Source: Sutterella sp. | Lineage (GTDB): Bacteria; Pseudomonadota; Gammaproteobacteria; Burkholderiales; Burkholderiaceae_F | Direction: 5' to 3' | NCBI GenBank assembly: GCA_019418605.1 | Contig: DYBN01000024.1 | Location: forward strand, 1-46,271 | Length of the DNA: 46,271 bases | Part shown: positions 1 through 7,954 of the stretch, piece after piece | How positions within the stretch are numbered: the first letter of the stretch is position 1 | Layout: every line of letters starts with the position of its first letter | Position numbers and translations under genes: made by a program | The notes under the pieces: generated by a model | Database searches by the model: none | What the model was told of the DNA's origin: nothing | What the model saw: only the letters and a program-made list of their open reading frames with translations

Positions 1-210
1 TTTTTGATCATGAGAAGAAACCCGCGCATACCCGATGTGCTTTCGTTCACCTGATGCGCCGGCAGGTGTTTCGGCATCAAGTTCAAAACGGCGATGTCCG
101 CCCAGCGTACGCAAAGCAATTTTGACAAGTCCCTTGGCGGCCCAACGCCGAATGGTGCTGGCAGAAACGCCGTAGCGGCGGGCAACGACCCCAATTGAGC
201 AGAGTGTCAT
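1..210 (-). CDS. IS607-family serine recombinase (TnpA), N-terminal part, cut by window edge
   Basis: Reading the minus strand from an ATG at 210 gives 70 codons open to the window edge. Residues 6-42 form a MerR-like winged helix (IGVVARRYGVS, then STIRRWAAKG and a GGHRRF turn). Residues 61-69 read YARVSSHDQ, the start of a serine-resolvase domain with the catalytic Ser in the YARVSS motif. This order, HTH first and resolvase second, is the hallmark of IS607-type transposases, which cut and paste through a serine recombinase. A GTG at 222, in frame with an AAGGGG upstream, is an alternative start. A tnpB gene would be expected beyond the left edge on the same strand. The open frame in another phase over 83-265 is a shadow. 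Family call is firm; element boundaries are not visible. Confidence 0.85.
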   Translation of the reverse strand, partial: MTLCSIGVVARRYGVSASTIRRWAAKGLVKIALRTLGGHRRFELDAETPAGASGERKHIGYARVSSHDQK

Positions 211-562
211 GGCAATCTCCACGAGTTGTTTCCCCTTGGCTTGCCTTAACCTTAACGTGCTCCAAACAATCTCTTATGACAAAATTTTTAGAATTTGTGT
301 TTGCTAGTTAAAACCCTTGCCAGCACGGCGGCTTTCCGGCCGGTCAGACCGATGGGCGGCTAGAGTCGGGGCACTTGCAATATGCAGGCTAGCGATCGTA
401 GAGCCGCTCCCAGAGCTGTCTGTTCGACTTGTGTGACAACTGAAGCTCCTAAATCTGAGATGCTCAGGCGGAGTTTCATCCTTGAAGTCAGGCGAAACGA
501 GCGTCAAAAGCTTTGAGAAACTGGCGATCAAATAGAAAGTATGGTTTCTATTTAATCGATAG
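211..562. other. Gene-free stretch between IS607 gene and DUF4143 remnant
   Basis: All three plus-strand frames are interrupted by stops and no minus-strand frame resembles a known protein. It should contain the outer end of the IS607 element; IS607 elements lack terminal inverted repeats, so the boundary cannot be read from one sequence. The right part carries the inverted repeats listed separately. Nothing else recognisable. Confidence 0.5.
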
Positions 563-574
563 AGTACTGTCTAT
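530..574. repeat. Two adjacent inverted repeats
   Basis: A perfect 9-bp inverted repeat (AAATAGAAA at 530-538, TTTCTATTT at 545-553, six-base spacer) is followed by a shorter one (ATAGA at 559-563, TCTAT at 570-574). Both are AT-rich in a GC-rich region. They could be an operator or hairpins left by the disrupted locus; no partner gene remains to decide. Confidence 0.4.
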
Positions 575-847
575 AAAAAAGTTGGCGCCACAACGGCAGG
601 AGAGCTCTTTTTTTACTTTTACCGGGACATCGCAAGAAAAGAGATTGACCTGTTGATTCGCGAAGGCGACACTTATTACCCGATTGAAATCAAGGCAACG
701 GATACTCCGCGGCGCAGCATGCTCAACAACTTCGGCGTGCTCAAGGGCAACACAATCAAAAGAGGCCCGGGCGCCTTGATATGCACCTGTCCTGAAGCAC
801 GGTATCTCACTGAAGACGTCGTTGCATTGCCCGTCTGGGATCTGTAG
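563..847 (+). pseudogene. 3' remnant of an AAA ATPase/DUF4143 gene
   Basis: The frame is open from just after a TAG at 560-562 to the stop at 845-847 and encodes about 94 residues without a proper start. The translation contains FYRDIARKEIDLLIREGD followed by YYPIEIKAT, then a stretch ending ALPVWDL. This matches the C-terminal nuclease-like DUF4143 domain of bacterial AAA ATPases (E-I-D near the front, then the P-I-E-I-K strand). The N-terminal ATPase module, normally about 300 residues, is absent. The fragment sits next to a mobile element, so deletion during transposition is a plausible history. A TTG at 653 could start a 64-residue peptide but I see no reason to think it is made. Confidence 0.7.
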
Positions 848-1049
848 CCGTCTGCAAAAGACGACTGACAGTTGCGCGGAAATCGCCTTCCGCAAGCGGC
901 ACTTTGTTTTTGTTTTCGAACTTTTTGGCCTGCCTGCGTCATGCTTCTCATGCCGGGACGTCTGTTATGCCTGTCATGACTGGAGTCGAGAGATCAACGC
1001 CCGTTCAGCGCCCTGAGAGTTGCACTCTTTCAACGCCCCTCCGGTCTCA

Positions 1050-2036
1050 TCACCTCGAAACAGCCTCGCCCCCAGACGCTCTTGAATCCACCTGCGGCCC
1101 GACGCTTTCTTCGGCAGCCCAGTCGTCACGATAGCGCACCCAGCGCTTGACTGCCTTTTTCAACTCTTCGATGACCACGCTAATCACCTTGGGCTGATAG
1201 CGGTGCTTTCGGTACACGAGATAGCTCTGGCGGATTTTCCCGTTGTATTCGGCAAAAAGCCGCACCAGCTCCTTGTGCTTGGCCGCCTTGGCAATCGGAA
1301 TCATCCCGACGCCGCCCATGGCCCGGACCTCGTCGGCGACGGCAAGGATGTCGTTGACGACCAGGGCGGGAGAAATATCAAGAACCTCCGAGAGAAGCTC
1401 CCCCTTGTACAACGGCATCGTCTTTGCGTCGTAGTTGCAAATCCACGGGCAGCGCTCAAGGTCGGCCACGCTCTTTGGAGCCGGTCTGTCCTTGAAGAAG
1501 TTCTGGTGGGCGTAGATGCCGAGCTTTGTTTTGTAGATCGGCACGGCCACGCAGTCTCCCAACTCGGACAAGTCGTCAAACGTCATCAGGATGTCGGAGT
1601 TGACGTCAAGCGAAGCGATCAAAGGCGACTGGTTGATCGTCACGATCACCTTGATGTTCGGGTAGAGCGTGCGCAGGCGCCGCACGGCGTGGCGCACGAC
1701 GTCGTAGAAAAAGGCCCTCGGCACCGTCAGGCGCACCGATCCCTGCAGCGTGTGCTGCTCGCTTTGCACGGATGCAAGAGCGCTGTCGAGCTGCCAGAGG
1801 TTGGGGTGCAGGGCGTCGAAAATCCTCTGTCCGAGCTCAGTGGGCACGAGCTCTCGCTTGTGCGGCTGCACAAGCGAGGCGCCAAGGCGCACCTGCAGCG
1901 CGCTCAGGCGGCGCGAAAGCGTGGAGGCGGGCATCTCAAGCTGCCGGGCGGCCTTCGTGAGCGACCCGTTCTCAATGACCGCGCAGAAAAGAAAGATGTC
2001 GTCGAGATTTCCATAAATGGAATTGTTGTTTTTCAT
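1050..2036 (-). CDS. LysR-type transcriptional regulator
   Basis: 328 residues from the ATG at 2036, close to the family's usual 300. The N-terminal winged helix-turn-helix is clear (LDDIFLFCAVIENGSLTKAA, then ASTLSRRLSALQ), followed by the linker helix and a periplasmic-binding-protein-like effector domain. I prefer the ATG at 2036 over the TTG at 2063 because the HTH starts normally from there. The gene is divergent from the molybdenum oxidoreductase operon starting at 2153, with 116 bp between starts. LysR regulators commonly control the divergent neighbour, so it probably regulates that operon in response to the substrate or a related compound. The C-terminal 25 residues after the effector domain are polar and look unstructured. 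Confidence 0.85.
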   Translation of the reverse strand: MKNNNSIYGNLDDIFLFCAVIENGSLTKAARQLEMPASTLSRRLSALQVRLGASLVQPHKRELVPTELGQRIFDALHPNLWQLDSALASVQSEQHTLQGSVRLTVPRAFFYDVVRHAVRRLRTLYPNIKVIVTINQSPLIASLDVNSDILMTFDDLSELGDCVAVPIYKTKLGIYAHQNFFKDRPAPKSVADLERCPWICNYDAKTMPLYKGELLSEVLDISPALVVNDILAVADEVRAMGGVGMIPIAKAAKHKELVRLFAEYNGKIRQSYLVYRKHRYQPKVISVVIEELKKAVKRWVRYRDDWAAEESVGPQVDSRASGGEAVSR

Positions 2037-2152
2037 AAGAGGTGTCGATTCCAATTTCGGCAAAGACTACCATAGCCCTGATCGCACCGTAACGAAAACT
2101 GCGCAGATTTTCTTTGAAGCGGTCAAACCCCAAACCAACCAGGACACTCACA
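2037..2152. promoter_or_regulatory. Divergent control region of LysR gene and molybdoenzyme operon
   Basis: This 116-bp gap must hold both promoters and the LysR binding site. I see no strong sigma-70 hexamer pair. An AGGA at 2141-2144 lies 8 nt before the ATG at 2153 and supports that start over the upstream TTG at 2114. Confidence 0.5.
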
Positions 2153-4909
2153 ATGCTGACCTTTTCAAGACGACATCTGATCAAGGCCGCGGGTTTGAGC
2201 TCGGTGTTCGGAATGCTCGGCATATCGCTTGATCCTCTGCAGGCGGCCGAACACGCCAAAGGAGTCAAGCTCAATCCCAAGATGAAAGACGGCTGGCACT
2301 ACGGCCACTGCCGCATGTGCATGCGCGGCACCTGCCCGAACATGTACCGGGTCGAAAACGGCATCGCCGTGGAAATCATGGGCAATCCCGCCACGCCGAC
2401 AACGCGGGGAGCGCTCTGCGCCAAGGGCCAGAGCATCCTGCAGAACACCTACAACGCCTACCGCGTCAAGGCGCCCATGAAGCGCACCAATCCGAAAAAG
2501 GGGCTCGACGTCGATCCGCAATGGGTCGAAATCTCCTGGGAGGAAGCCCTTGACACGGTCGCCAAGCGCTTAGCCGACATCCGCAGGCGCGATCCCCGCC
2601 GGTTCCTCTATCAGGTGGGCTTCGGCGACATGGACTTCTTCTGCACCTTCATGTTTTATTTTGCGCAGTGCTACGGAACGCCGAACTTTGTCAAGAGCAA
2701 CGGCATTCTCTGCACGCTGCACTACGCCTCGGACCTCGTGCAGGGCGTCTTCCCGGGCTCGGTGCCCGATGCCTCGTACTGCCGCTACTTCATCGCCATC
2801 GGCTTGAACGTCGGCATGGGCATCGGCTCGTGCGAGGGCGGCACGCGCGGCATTTTCGACCTGATGTACGAGGGCAAGAAGGACTTTCGCCTTGTGGTGG
2901 TCGACCCCCGCTGCAGCCCCGAGGCAAGCAAGGGCGAATGGGTGCCGATTCGTCCGGGCGGCGACCTTGCCTTCCTGATGGCGCTCGTGCACTGCATCCT
3001 GTACGAAATCCGCAGGATCGACGACCACTTCCTGAAGTGGCGCTCCAACGCCCCCTACCTCATCGGTCCCGACGGCCACTACGCCCGCGGCAAAGACGGC
3101 AAGCCGCAGATTCGAGACCTCGCCGACGGCCGCGTCAAGTCCTTTGACGACAAGTCGCTCAAGGATCCCGATTTGTGGTGCGAAAACATCGAGGTCAACG
3201 GCGTCAGGACCAACGCGGCCATGGTGCTCGTCAAGCGGGGCTTTAAGGACACGACGCCGGAGTGGGCCGAGAAAATCTGCTGGGTTCCCAAGGAGCGAAT
3301 CCGTCAAATTGCCAAGGACTACATCGACAACGCCCGCATTGGCGACACAATCAAGCTTGCCAACAGCAAGGGCGAAATGGTCGAAATGCCGGTGCGCGGC
3401 TCGATGATCGAGAGCAAGCGCGGCGTCAAAAACCAGCGCGACGGCGTGCCGTGCGATCTGATGTGCAAGATGCTCGCCATGCTCATCGGCGGCATCGACG
3501 TGCCCGGCGGCACGGTTGCCAAAGCGCGCAGCCCCTACCACCTCAAGCCCGATGCCGACGGCGTCGTCGAACCCAAGGGAGAGGCGCGCGACAATCCGAT
3601 GAGCTATCCGCCCAAGCACATCAATCTGAGCGACTACTTCCCGCACAAGCACACGCTGCCGGTGCTCGCCTACAAGGTTTGCCAGGATCCGAGAAAGTAC
3701 GGCTTTGACTACGAAATCGAGGCTTCGCTTACGGTGGGCTCCAACCCCGTGGCCTCGACCACCGAGCCCTACGAGGTCGTCAAGGGCGTGCTCAACATTC
3801 CCTTTGCCGTCAACATCGCCTATCACTACGACGAGATGGCGCAGCTCTCGGACATTCTGCTTGCCTCCAACTCGGTGCTCGAGCGCGAGTCCGTCAACTG
3901 CTTTGAAGGCGCCTTCGACCTCTCCACGATGGAGACCAACAACCAGCGCCTGATGATGTACCGCGATCCTCTGCCGCCCATCTACAACACGCGCCAGCCC
4001 CAGGACATCATCATCGAACTGTGCGACCGCATGGGCATGATCGACGAGTTCAACGCCAATCTCAACAAGGTGGGCGTGGTTTTGGGCGAGGTGACGACCG
4101 TGCAGCTTGATCCCGAAGAGCAGTTAAAACCCGGGCGCCGCTACACGATTTCCGAAATCTGGGACAAGGGCGTGCGCAAGGCCTTTAACGGCCGGGGGCT
4201 CGACTACCTCAAGAAAAACGGACTCATCGTGCAGGAGCGCGCTCCGGCCGAGGCCTACAACTCGTACTGGTACAAGGACGGCGAGACGCGCTGCCCGATC
4301 TACTTTGAGCGCACGCTGCGCTCGGGCGAGCGCCAGCGCGCCTTCTTCAAGAAGTACAAGGACAAGATCTATCTGCCCGACTTCGACCCCGAGGAAAACC
4401 TCAAGTACTTCGAGGCCGTCATCAAGTGGCGCAGCAAGAAGATCCTTGAGGTGAAGTCCACGGACAAGTATCCGCTCATTGCCACCAACTTCAAGACGCC
4501 CACTTCGCCCTCGCGCTGCGGCGGCGTCGACCAGATGCCCTGGGTGGTTGAGGCAAGCGAAACGTTCGACCCGCAGTTCGGCAAGGTCTGCATCAATCCC
4601 AAGACCGCCGCGCACTACCAGCTCAAGGAGGGCGACGTCATCTGGGTCGAGAGCAAGAACGGCCGCACGAAGGGCCCGGTGCACCTATCCGAACTTTTCA
4701 GTCCGGGCACCGTCAACATCGCGGGCTCTTTGGGACGCTTGGTCAAGTCTCTGGGCGAAAAAGCCTACAACCGTCCGATGTACAACATGCTTTGCAACGG
4801 CAAGCCGAGCGAGAGCTGCCCCTTCCAAATGGGTGTTGAGAACAACGTTGCCGTTCGCATTTACAAGGCCACGGGCCTTGTCGAGGGAGGAGTTTGCGTA
4901 TGCGCTTAG
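2153..4909 (+). CDS. Tat-exported molybdopterin oxidoreductase, catalytic subunit (DMSO reductase family)
   Basis: 918 residues. A twin-arginine signal (SRRHLIK, residues 5-11, then a hydrophobic stretch) indicates folded export to the periplasm. Cys53, Cys56, Cys61 and Cys89 fit an N-terminal [4Fe-4S] site, although the C-x2-C-x4-C spacing differs from the commoner C-x2-C-x3-C. The molybdopterin domains follow, and aligning GTPNF..GILC with the second molybdoenzyme in this window makes Cys187 the likely molybdenum ligand. The C-terminal dinucleotide-binding domain is present (TNFKTPTSPSRCG onward). The ferredoxin subunit gene overlaps its stop codon and a TorD-like chaperone follows. Substrate is not deducible; PadB-like or other aromatic or organic reductases and dehydrogenases are possible. 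No membrane anchor gene is in the cluster. Confidence 0.85.
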   Translation: MLTFSRRHLIKAAGLSSVFGMLGISLDPLQAAEHAKGVKLNPKMKDGWHYGHCRMCMRGTCPNMYRVENGIAVEIMGNPATPTTRGALCAKGQSILQNTYNAYRVKAPMKRTNPKKGLDVDPQWVEISWEEALDTVAKRLADIRRRDPRRFLYQVGFGDMDFFCTFMFYFAQCYGTPNFVKSNGILCTLHYASDLVQGVFPGSVPDASYCRYFIAIGLNVGMGIGSCEGGTRGIFDLMYEGKKDFRLVVVDPRCSPEASKGEWVPIRPGGDLAFLMALVHCILYEIRRIDDHFLKWRSNAPYLIGPDGHYARGKDGKPQIRDLADGRVKSFDDKSLKDPDLWCENIEVNGVRTNAAMVLVKRGFKDTTPEWAEKICWVPKERIRQIAKDYIDNARIGDTIKLANSKGEMVEMPVRGSMIESKRGVKNQRDGVPCDLMCKMLAMLIGGIDVPGGTVAKARSPYHLKPDADGVVEPKGEARDNPMSYPPKHINLSDYFPHKHTLPVLAYKVCQDPRKYGFDYEIEASLTVGSNPVASTTEPYEVVKGVLNIPFAVNIAYHYDEMAQLSDILLASNSVLERESVNCFEGAFDLSTMETNNQRLMMYRDPLPPIYNTRQPQDIIIELCDRMGMIDEFNANLNKVGVVLGEVTTVQLDPEEQLKPGRRYTISEIWDKGVRKAFNGRGLDYLKKNGLIVQERAPAEAYNSYWYKDGETRCPIYFERTLRSGERQRAFFKKYKDKIYLPDFDPEENLKYFEAVIKWRSKKILEVKSTDKYPLIATNFKTPTSPSRCGGVDQMPWVVEASETFDPQFGKVCINPKTAAHYQLKEGDVIWVESKNGRTKGPVHLSELFSPGTVNIAGSLGRLVKSLGEKAYNRPMYNMLCNGKPSESCPFQMGVENNVAVRIYKATGLVEGGVCVCA

Positions 4910-5595
4910 CAATGATCATCGACACCCGCCGCTGCTACGGGTGTCTGGCCTGCGTGGTGGCCTGCAAGGCGGCCAATGCAACCCCGCCGGGACATTTCCG
5001 CTGCAAAGTCAAGATTGGTGAAAAGGGCAAGTTTCCGAATTCGACGCAGACGTTTTTGCCGACGCTGTGCAACCACTGCGAGGATGCGCCCTGCATCCGC
5101 GTTTGCCCGACGGGCGCCTCGTATCGCGACGAGGCGGGCGTCGTGCGCGTGGACGCCGAAAAGTGCATCGGCTGCCAGATGTGCATGAACGCCTGCCCGT
5201 ACGACGCGCGCTCTTTTTACACCGACCCCAATCCCAGCTACTGGAAGGACGAGGGACACGGGCCCGACGAGTACGAGAAGCTGCGCTACAAGGAGCACCG
5301 CCTCAATACGCCCGACAAGTGCGACTTCTGCGCGGACCGCCGCGCACAGGGGCTGCCGCCGGCCTGCGTGGCGACCTGCGCGGGCAAGGCGCGCATCTTC
5401 GGCGACTTGGACGACCCGAATTCTGAAATCGCAAAGATGATGAAGAAGTACAACCCCAAGCCGCTTAATCCGGAGCTAAAGACCAAGCCGCGCGTCTTTT
5501 ACATCACGGACGAAAAGAATTGCCCTGAAGAACTCATGGAAGGACACAAGGCAAGGGCCAAGGAGGTGCAGCCAAGCGGACTCTTGAGAAAGTAG
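4900..5595 (+). CDS. Four-cluster ferredoxin subunit of molybdoenzyme (DmsB/NrfC type)
   Basis: 231 residues with sixteen cysteines in four groups: 12/15/18/22, 57/60/65/69, 89/92/95/99 and 141/144/156/160. This is the pattern of the electron-transfer subunit of DMSO-reductase-family complexes, which wires the molybdenum site to a quinol-linked partner. There is no signal peptide, consistent with co-export bound to the Tat-carrying catalytic subunit. The ATG at 4900 overlaps the end of the catalytic gene by 10 bp and has AGGAG at 4888-4892, so translation is probably coupled. The C-terminal tail (about 60 residues after the last cluster) is charged and has no recognisable domain. Confidence 0.9.
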   Translation: MRLAMIIDTRRCYGCLACVVACKAANATPPGHFRCKVKIGEKGKFPNSTQTFLPTLCNHCEDAPCIRVCPTGASYRDEAGVVRVDAEKCIGCQMCMNACPYDARSFYTDPNPSYWKDEGHGPDEYEKLRYKEHRLNTPDKCDFCADRRAQGLPPACVATCAGKARIFGDLDDPNSEIAKMMKKYNPKPLNPELKTKPRVFYITDEKNCPEELMEGHKARAKEVQPSGLLRK

Positions 5596-5745
5596 CAGCT
5601 CAAGAAAATAGGGCTCTTTTTCGGACGGGCGGCAGGCAATTGACGCATGCCGCTCGCCTGAAAGAGCCTTGCCTCCAATTTCTTTTCCCGATATCTGTTC
5701 CCGGTTTCCGAACGTTTTTCCCTTCGATTTTCCCAGAGCCACAAA

Positions 5746-6510
5746 ATGACGGACGAATCGATCACTGTTTTGCCCTCCAACGCCGATCAAGCCCGAAACG
5801 AAGCGGCCGCATGCGCGCTTTTGGCTGAATTTTTCCTCCACAACCCCGACCAGGCCTTTGTCGAAGCGCTCGAAGGCCTTGTTCCCGAAGGGTTTACCGA
5901 CGAGGCGCGCCTGCAGGCGACGGCTGGCGTCATCAGAAGCGAAGCCGCAGCCGCCCGGATCGACGACCTTGCGCTTCTTAACCTCAAGCGCGACTGGACG
6001 CGGCTTTTTCGGGGCATCTCGCCCACGTACGGGCCCACGGCGCCCTACGCCTTCTTGTTTTTAAAGGGCTCGGCCGTGGAGATGATGGGCGATCTCGCCG
6101 CGCTCTACATCGACGGCGGCTACGACGGCTATCAGCAGATCCACGACCGGATCGACTACATCGGAACGTGCCTGCAGTTTCTCTCCACGCTTGATCTGCA
6201 GATCGTGCACGCCGTCGACACGAAAGACGCCGTGGAATTAAAGCGGCTTGGCCTTTGCCGCAAGGTGTTTCTCGAGCAATACCTGATGCCCTGGGTCTTT
6301 GAATTTACACGCCGCGCAAGGGCGCAGGCGCAAACGAAGTTTTATGCGGCCGTGCTCGATCTCACCGATCAGGTGCTCGAGTACTTTGCCTCGGACCACA
6401 AAACGACGGCGCCCATCATGAGCGAAGAGGAAAGCCGCGAAATCGCAGCCAGGGAAGAAAACGAAATCCGCAAAATGGTGGCGAACATGGAGCAGGGCAA
6501 GGCCGCTTGA
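5746..6510 (+). CDS. TorD/DmsD-like molybdoenzyme maturation chaperone
   Basis: 254 residues, mostly helical. The segment RDWTRLFRGISPTYGPTAPYAFLF (about residues 85-109) corresponds to the conserved E/D-x-x-R-LF-x-G..PPYES region of TorD-family chaperones, and FLEQYLMPWVFEFTRRAR matches their later helix. Such proteins bind the Tat signal and apo-form of a specific molybdoenzyme in the cytoplasm and hold back export until the cofactor is loaded. The position 150 bp downstream of the ferredoxin gene on the same strand makes the 2153-4909 enzyme the obvious client. The C-terminal 35 residues are a charged helix rich in Glu and Arg. Confidence 0.8.
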   Translation: MTDESITVLPSNADQARNEAAACALLAEFFLHNPDQAFVEALEGLVPEGFTDEARLQATAGVIRSEAAAARIDDLALLNLKRDWTRLFRGISPTYGPTAPYAFLFLKGSAVEMMGDLAALYIDGGYDGYQQIHDRIDYIGTCLQFLSTLDLQIVHAVDTKDAVELKRLGLCRKVFLEQYLMPWVFEFTRRARAQAQTKFYAAVLDLTDQVLEYFASDHKTTAPIMSEEESREIAAREENEIRKMVANMEQGKAA

Positions 6511-6554
6511 AAAGCCCCTTGCAAAAGAGCTTTTCCCGCACGAGCCCGCTCCAA

Positions 6555-6614
6555 GAGGGCGCCGCGGCGGCAAAAGGCGCCCTCTTTGCGGCCGCCGTCC
6601 TGGCGGCCGCCTTT
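6555..6614. terminator. Two tandem hairpins between convergent genes, probable bidirectional terminator
   Basis: Perfect 9-bp arms GAGGGCGCC/GGCGCCCTC (6555-6563 and 6576-6584) are followed by perfect 9-bp arms GCGGCCGCC/GGCGGCCGC (6588-6596 and 6602-6610). T-runs are short (CTTT). They lie between the chaperone gene ending at 6510 and the oppositely oriented transporter gene ending at 6644, so they can serve both directions. Confidence 0.6.
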
Positions 6615-6643
6615 GTCTTGAGGGGCGCCTTTTTCTTTGAGGC

Positions 6644-7936
6644 CTACGCCGTCAGCGCCAGCCCCGCCGTGATGATGCCCGCCACAATCATGCCGACGAT
6701 GTGGTTGGGACGCTGAAAGAGATTTGCCTTGCGCAAGTCGGATCCCGGCACCACGGGCGTGACCGTATTAAGGCCCGAAACGGGGCCGCCGGTGAGGTAG
6801 TACTGCCCGATGTTGCCGCCTGCGGCCGCTGCCACGGCGGTTGCCATCGGGTCGGCCCCCGCGCCCATGACAAGCGTCACAAAGGGCAGGATGATGGCCG
6901 CCGACCCCGTGTAGGACTGCGTCACGATGCCCGCAATCATCGCCACCACAAACATCAAGGCGATCGGCGCCGTGTTCAAAATCGGTTCGAACCACCCTTT
7001 GAGCGTTTCGATGACGCCGACGTTGTTGATGACGCCCGAGAGAAACAGGAAGATGATGATGGCCGTAAAGGGCACCGAGAGCATCTTGACGCCTTCGACC
7101 ATGTCGGCCTCGCTTTGCATAAACGGCCGGTGCGAGAGCACGATCGTCAAAAGCGCCGCGACAAAGCACACCACGAAAATAGGAATTCCGGTTGCCGCGA
7201 ACACGAGAAGCACGAGAAAAGGAATGAAGGCCTTCACGGGATTGATGTGGTCGGTCTTTTCAAACTCGTTGAGAATCCTCTCGATCTGCTCGCGGGAAAA
7301 CTTCGAGACCTGACCGCCCTCGCGCAGGATGCGCCGGCGCATGCGCCAGTAGCCCGCGCCCATGATGGCAAAGGCCGAAAGCGCCCCCCAGACGTTGAAC
7401 ATGCCGAATGTGACGCCCGTCAGGGCCAGGATGCCGAGCTCCGTGGGATGCGCAAAGCCTGCGCCGCAGCCAAGGTTGTTGGCGTGCTGAAGGGCCCCTG
7501 CCGCCTCGTCTGGCTTGACGCCGAGCTTGATGGCCGCAGGACCGGCAATGACGCCCGTAATCGCCGCCTGCGTAAAGCCCACGAACATGCCGATGACGCC
7601 GGCGACGAACGCAGCCGCGGTGATGATGCCGGGGCCGCCGCCCACTTTGTTGCCGAACTTGATCACCTCCTTGATGATGACCGAGAGAAAGCCCGAGGTT
7701 TTCATAATCCCGATGAAAAGCAGGATCCCGGCCATGTCAACGAGCACCGGGTTGAGCCCTCCGATCAGAAGCGACTTGATCGAGACGCCTTCGGCGCTCG
7801 TCAAGGGGATGCCGCCCACGAGCGCGGCAATCGTCGCGCCGATCATGGCCGTCATGAAAAGAGGCGTTCTGCCGATGATCATCAGAATCAGCGTGACGCC
7901 GACGATCAATTGCGCAATGATCAACTGTGTCTGCAT
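6644..7936 (-). CDS. Ion-transporter superfamily permease (GntP/CitMHS/DcuC-like)
   Basis: 430 residues with about 11-12 hydrophobic segments arranged as two halves separated by a charged cytoplasmic loop (MRRRILREGG..EQIERILNEFEKTDHINP, about 200-233). The overall plan, with Gly/Pro-rich re-entrant stretches such as AHPTELGILALTG and TQSYTGSAAIILPF in each half, is that of the ion transporter superfamily, which moves organic anions with protons or sodium. The start at 7936 has AGGAG about 10 nt upstream. It lies 18 bp after the nitrilase stop and is surely cotranscribed with it, so its substrate may be the nitrile, the acid product, or a counter-ion. Exact subfamily is uncertain. Confidence 0.75.
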   Translation of the reverse strand: MQTQLIIAQLIVGVTLILMIIGRTPLFMTAMIGATIAALVGGIPLTSAEGVSIKSLLIGGLNPVLVDMAGILLFIGIMKTSGFLSVIIKEVIKFGNKVGGGPGIITAAAFVAGVIGMFVGFTQAAITGVIAGPAAIKLGVKPDEAAGALQHANNLGCGAGFAHPTELGILALTGVTFGMFNVWGALSAFAIMGAGYWRMRRRILREGGQVSKFSREQIERILNEFEKTDHINPVKAFIPFLVLLVFAATGIPIFVVCFVAALLTIVLSHRPFMQSEADMVEGVKMLSVPFTAIIIFLFLSGVINNVGVIETLKGWFEPILNTAPIALMFVVAMIAGIVTQSYTGSAAIILPFVTLVMGAGADPMATAVAAAAGGNIGQYYLTGGPVSGLNTVTPVVPGSDLRKANLFQRPNHIVGMIVAGIITAGLALTA

Positions 7937-7954
7937 GGCTGCACTCCTTTTGAC

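Noticed and set aside
304..531. 75-residue minus-strand frame near the mobile element
   Set aside because: No motif, Ser-rich low-information translation and no ribosome site.
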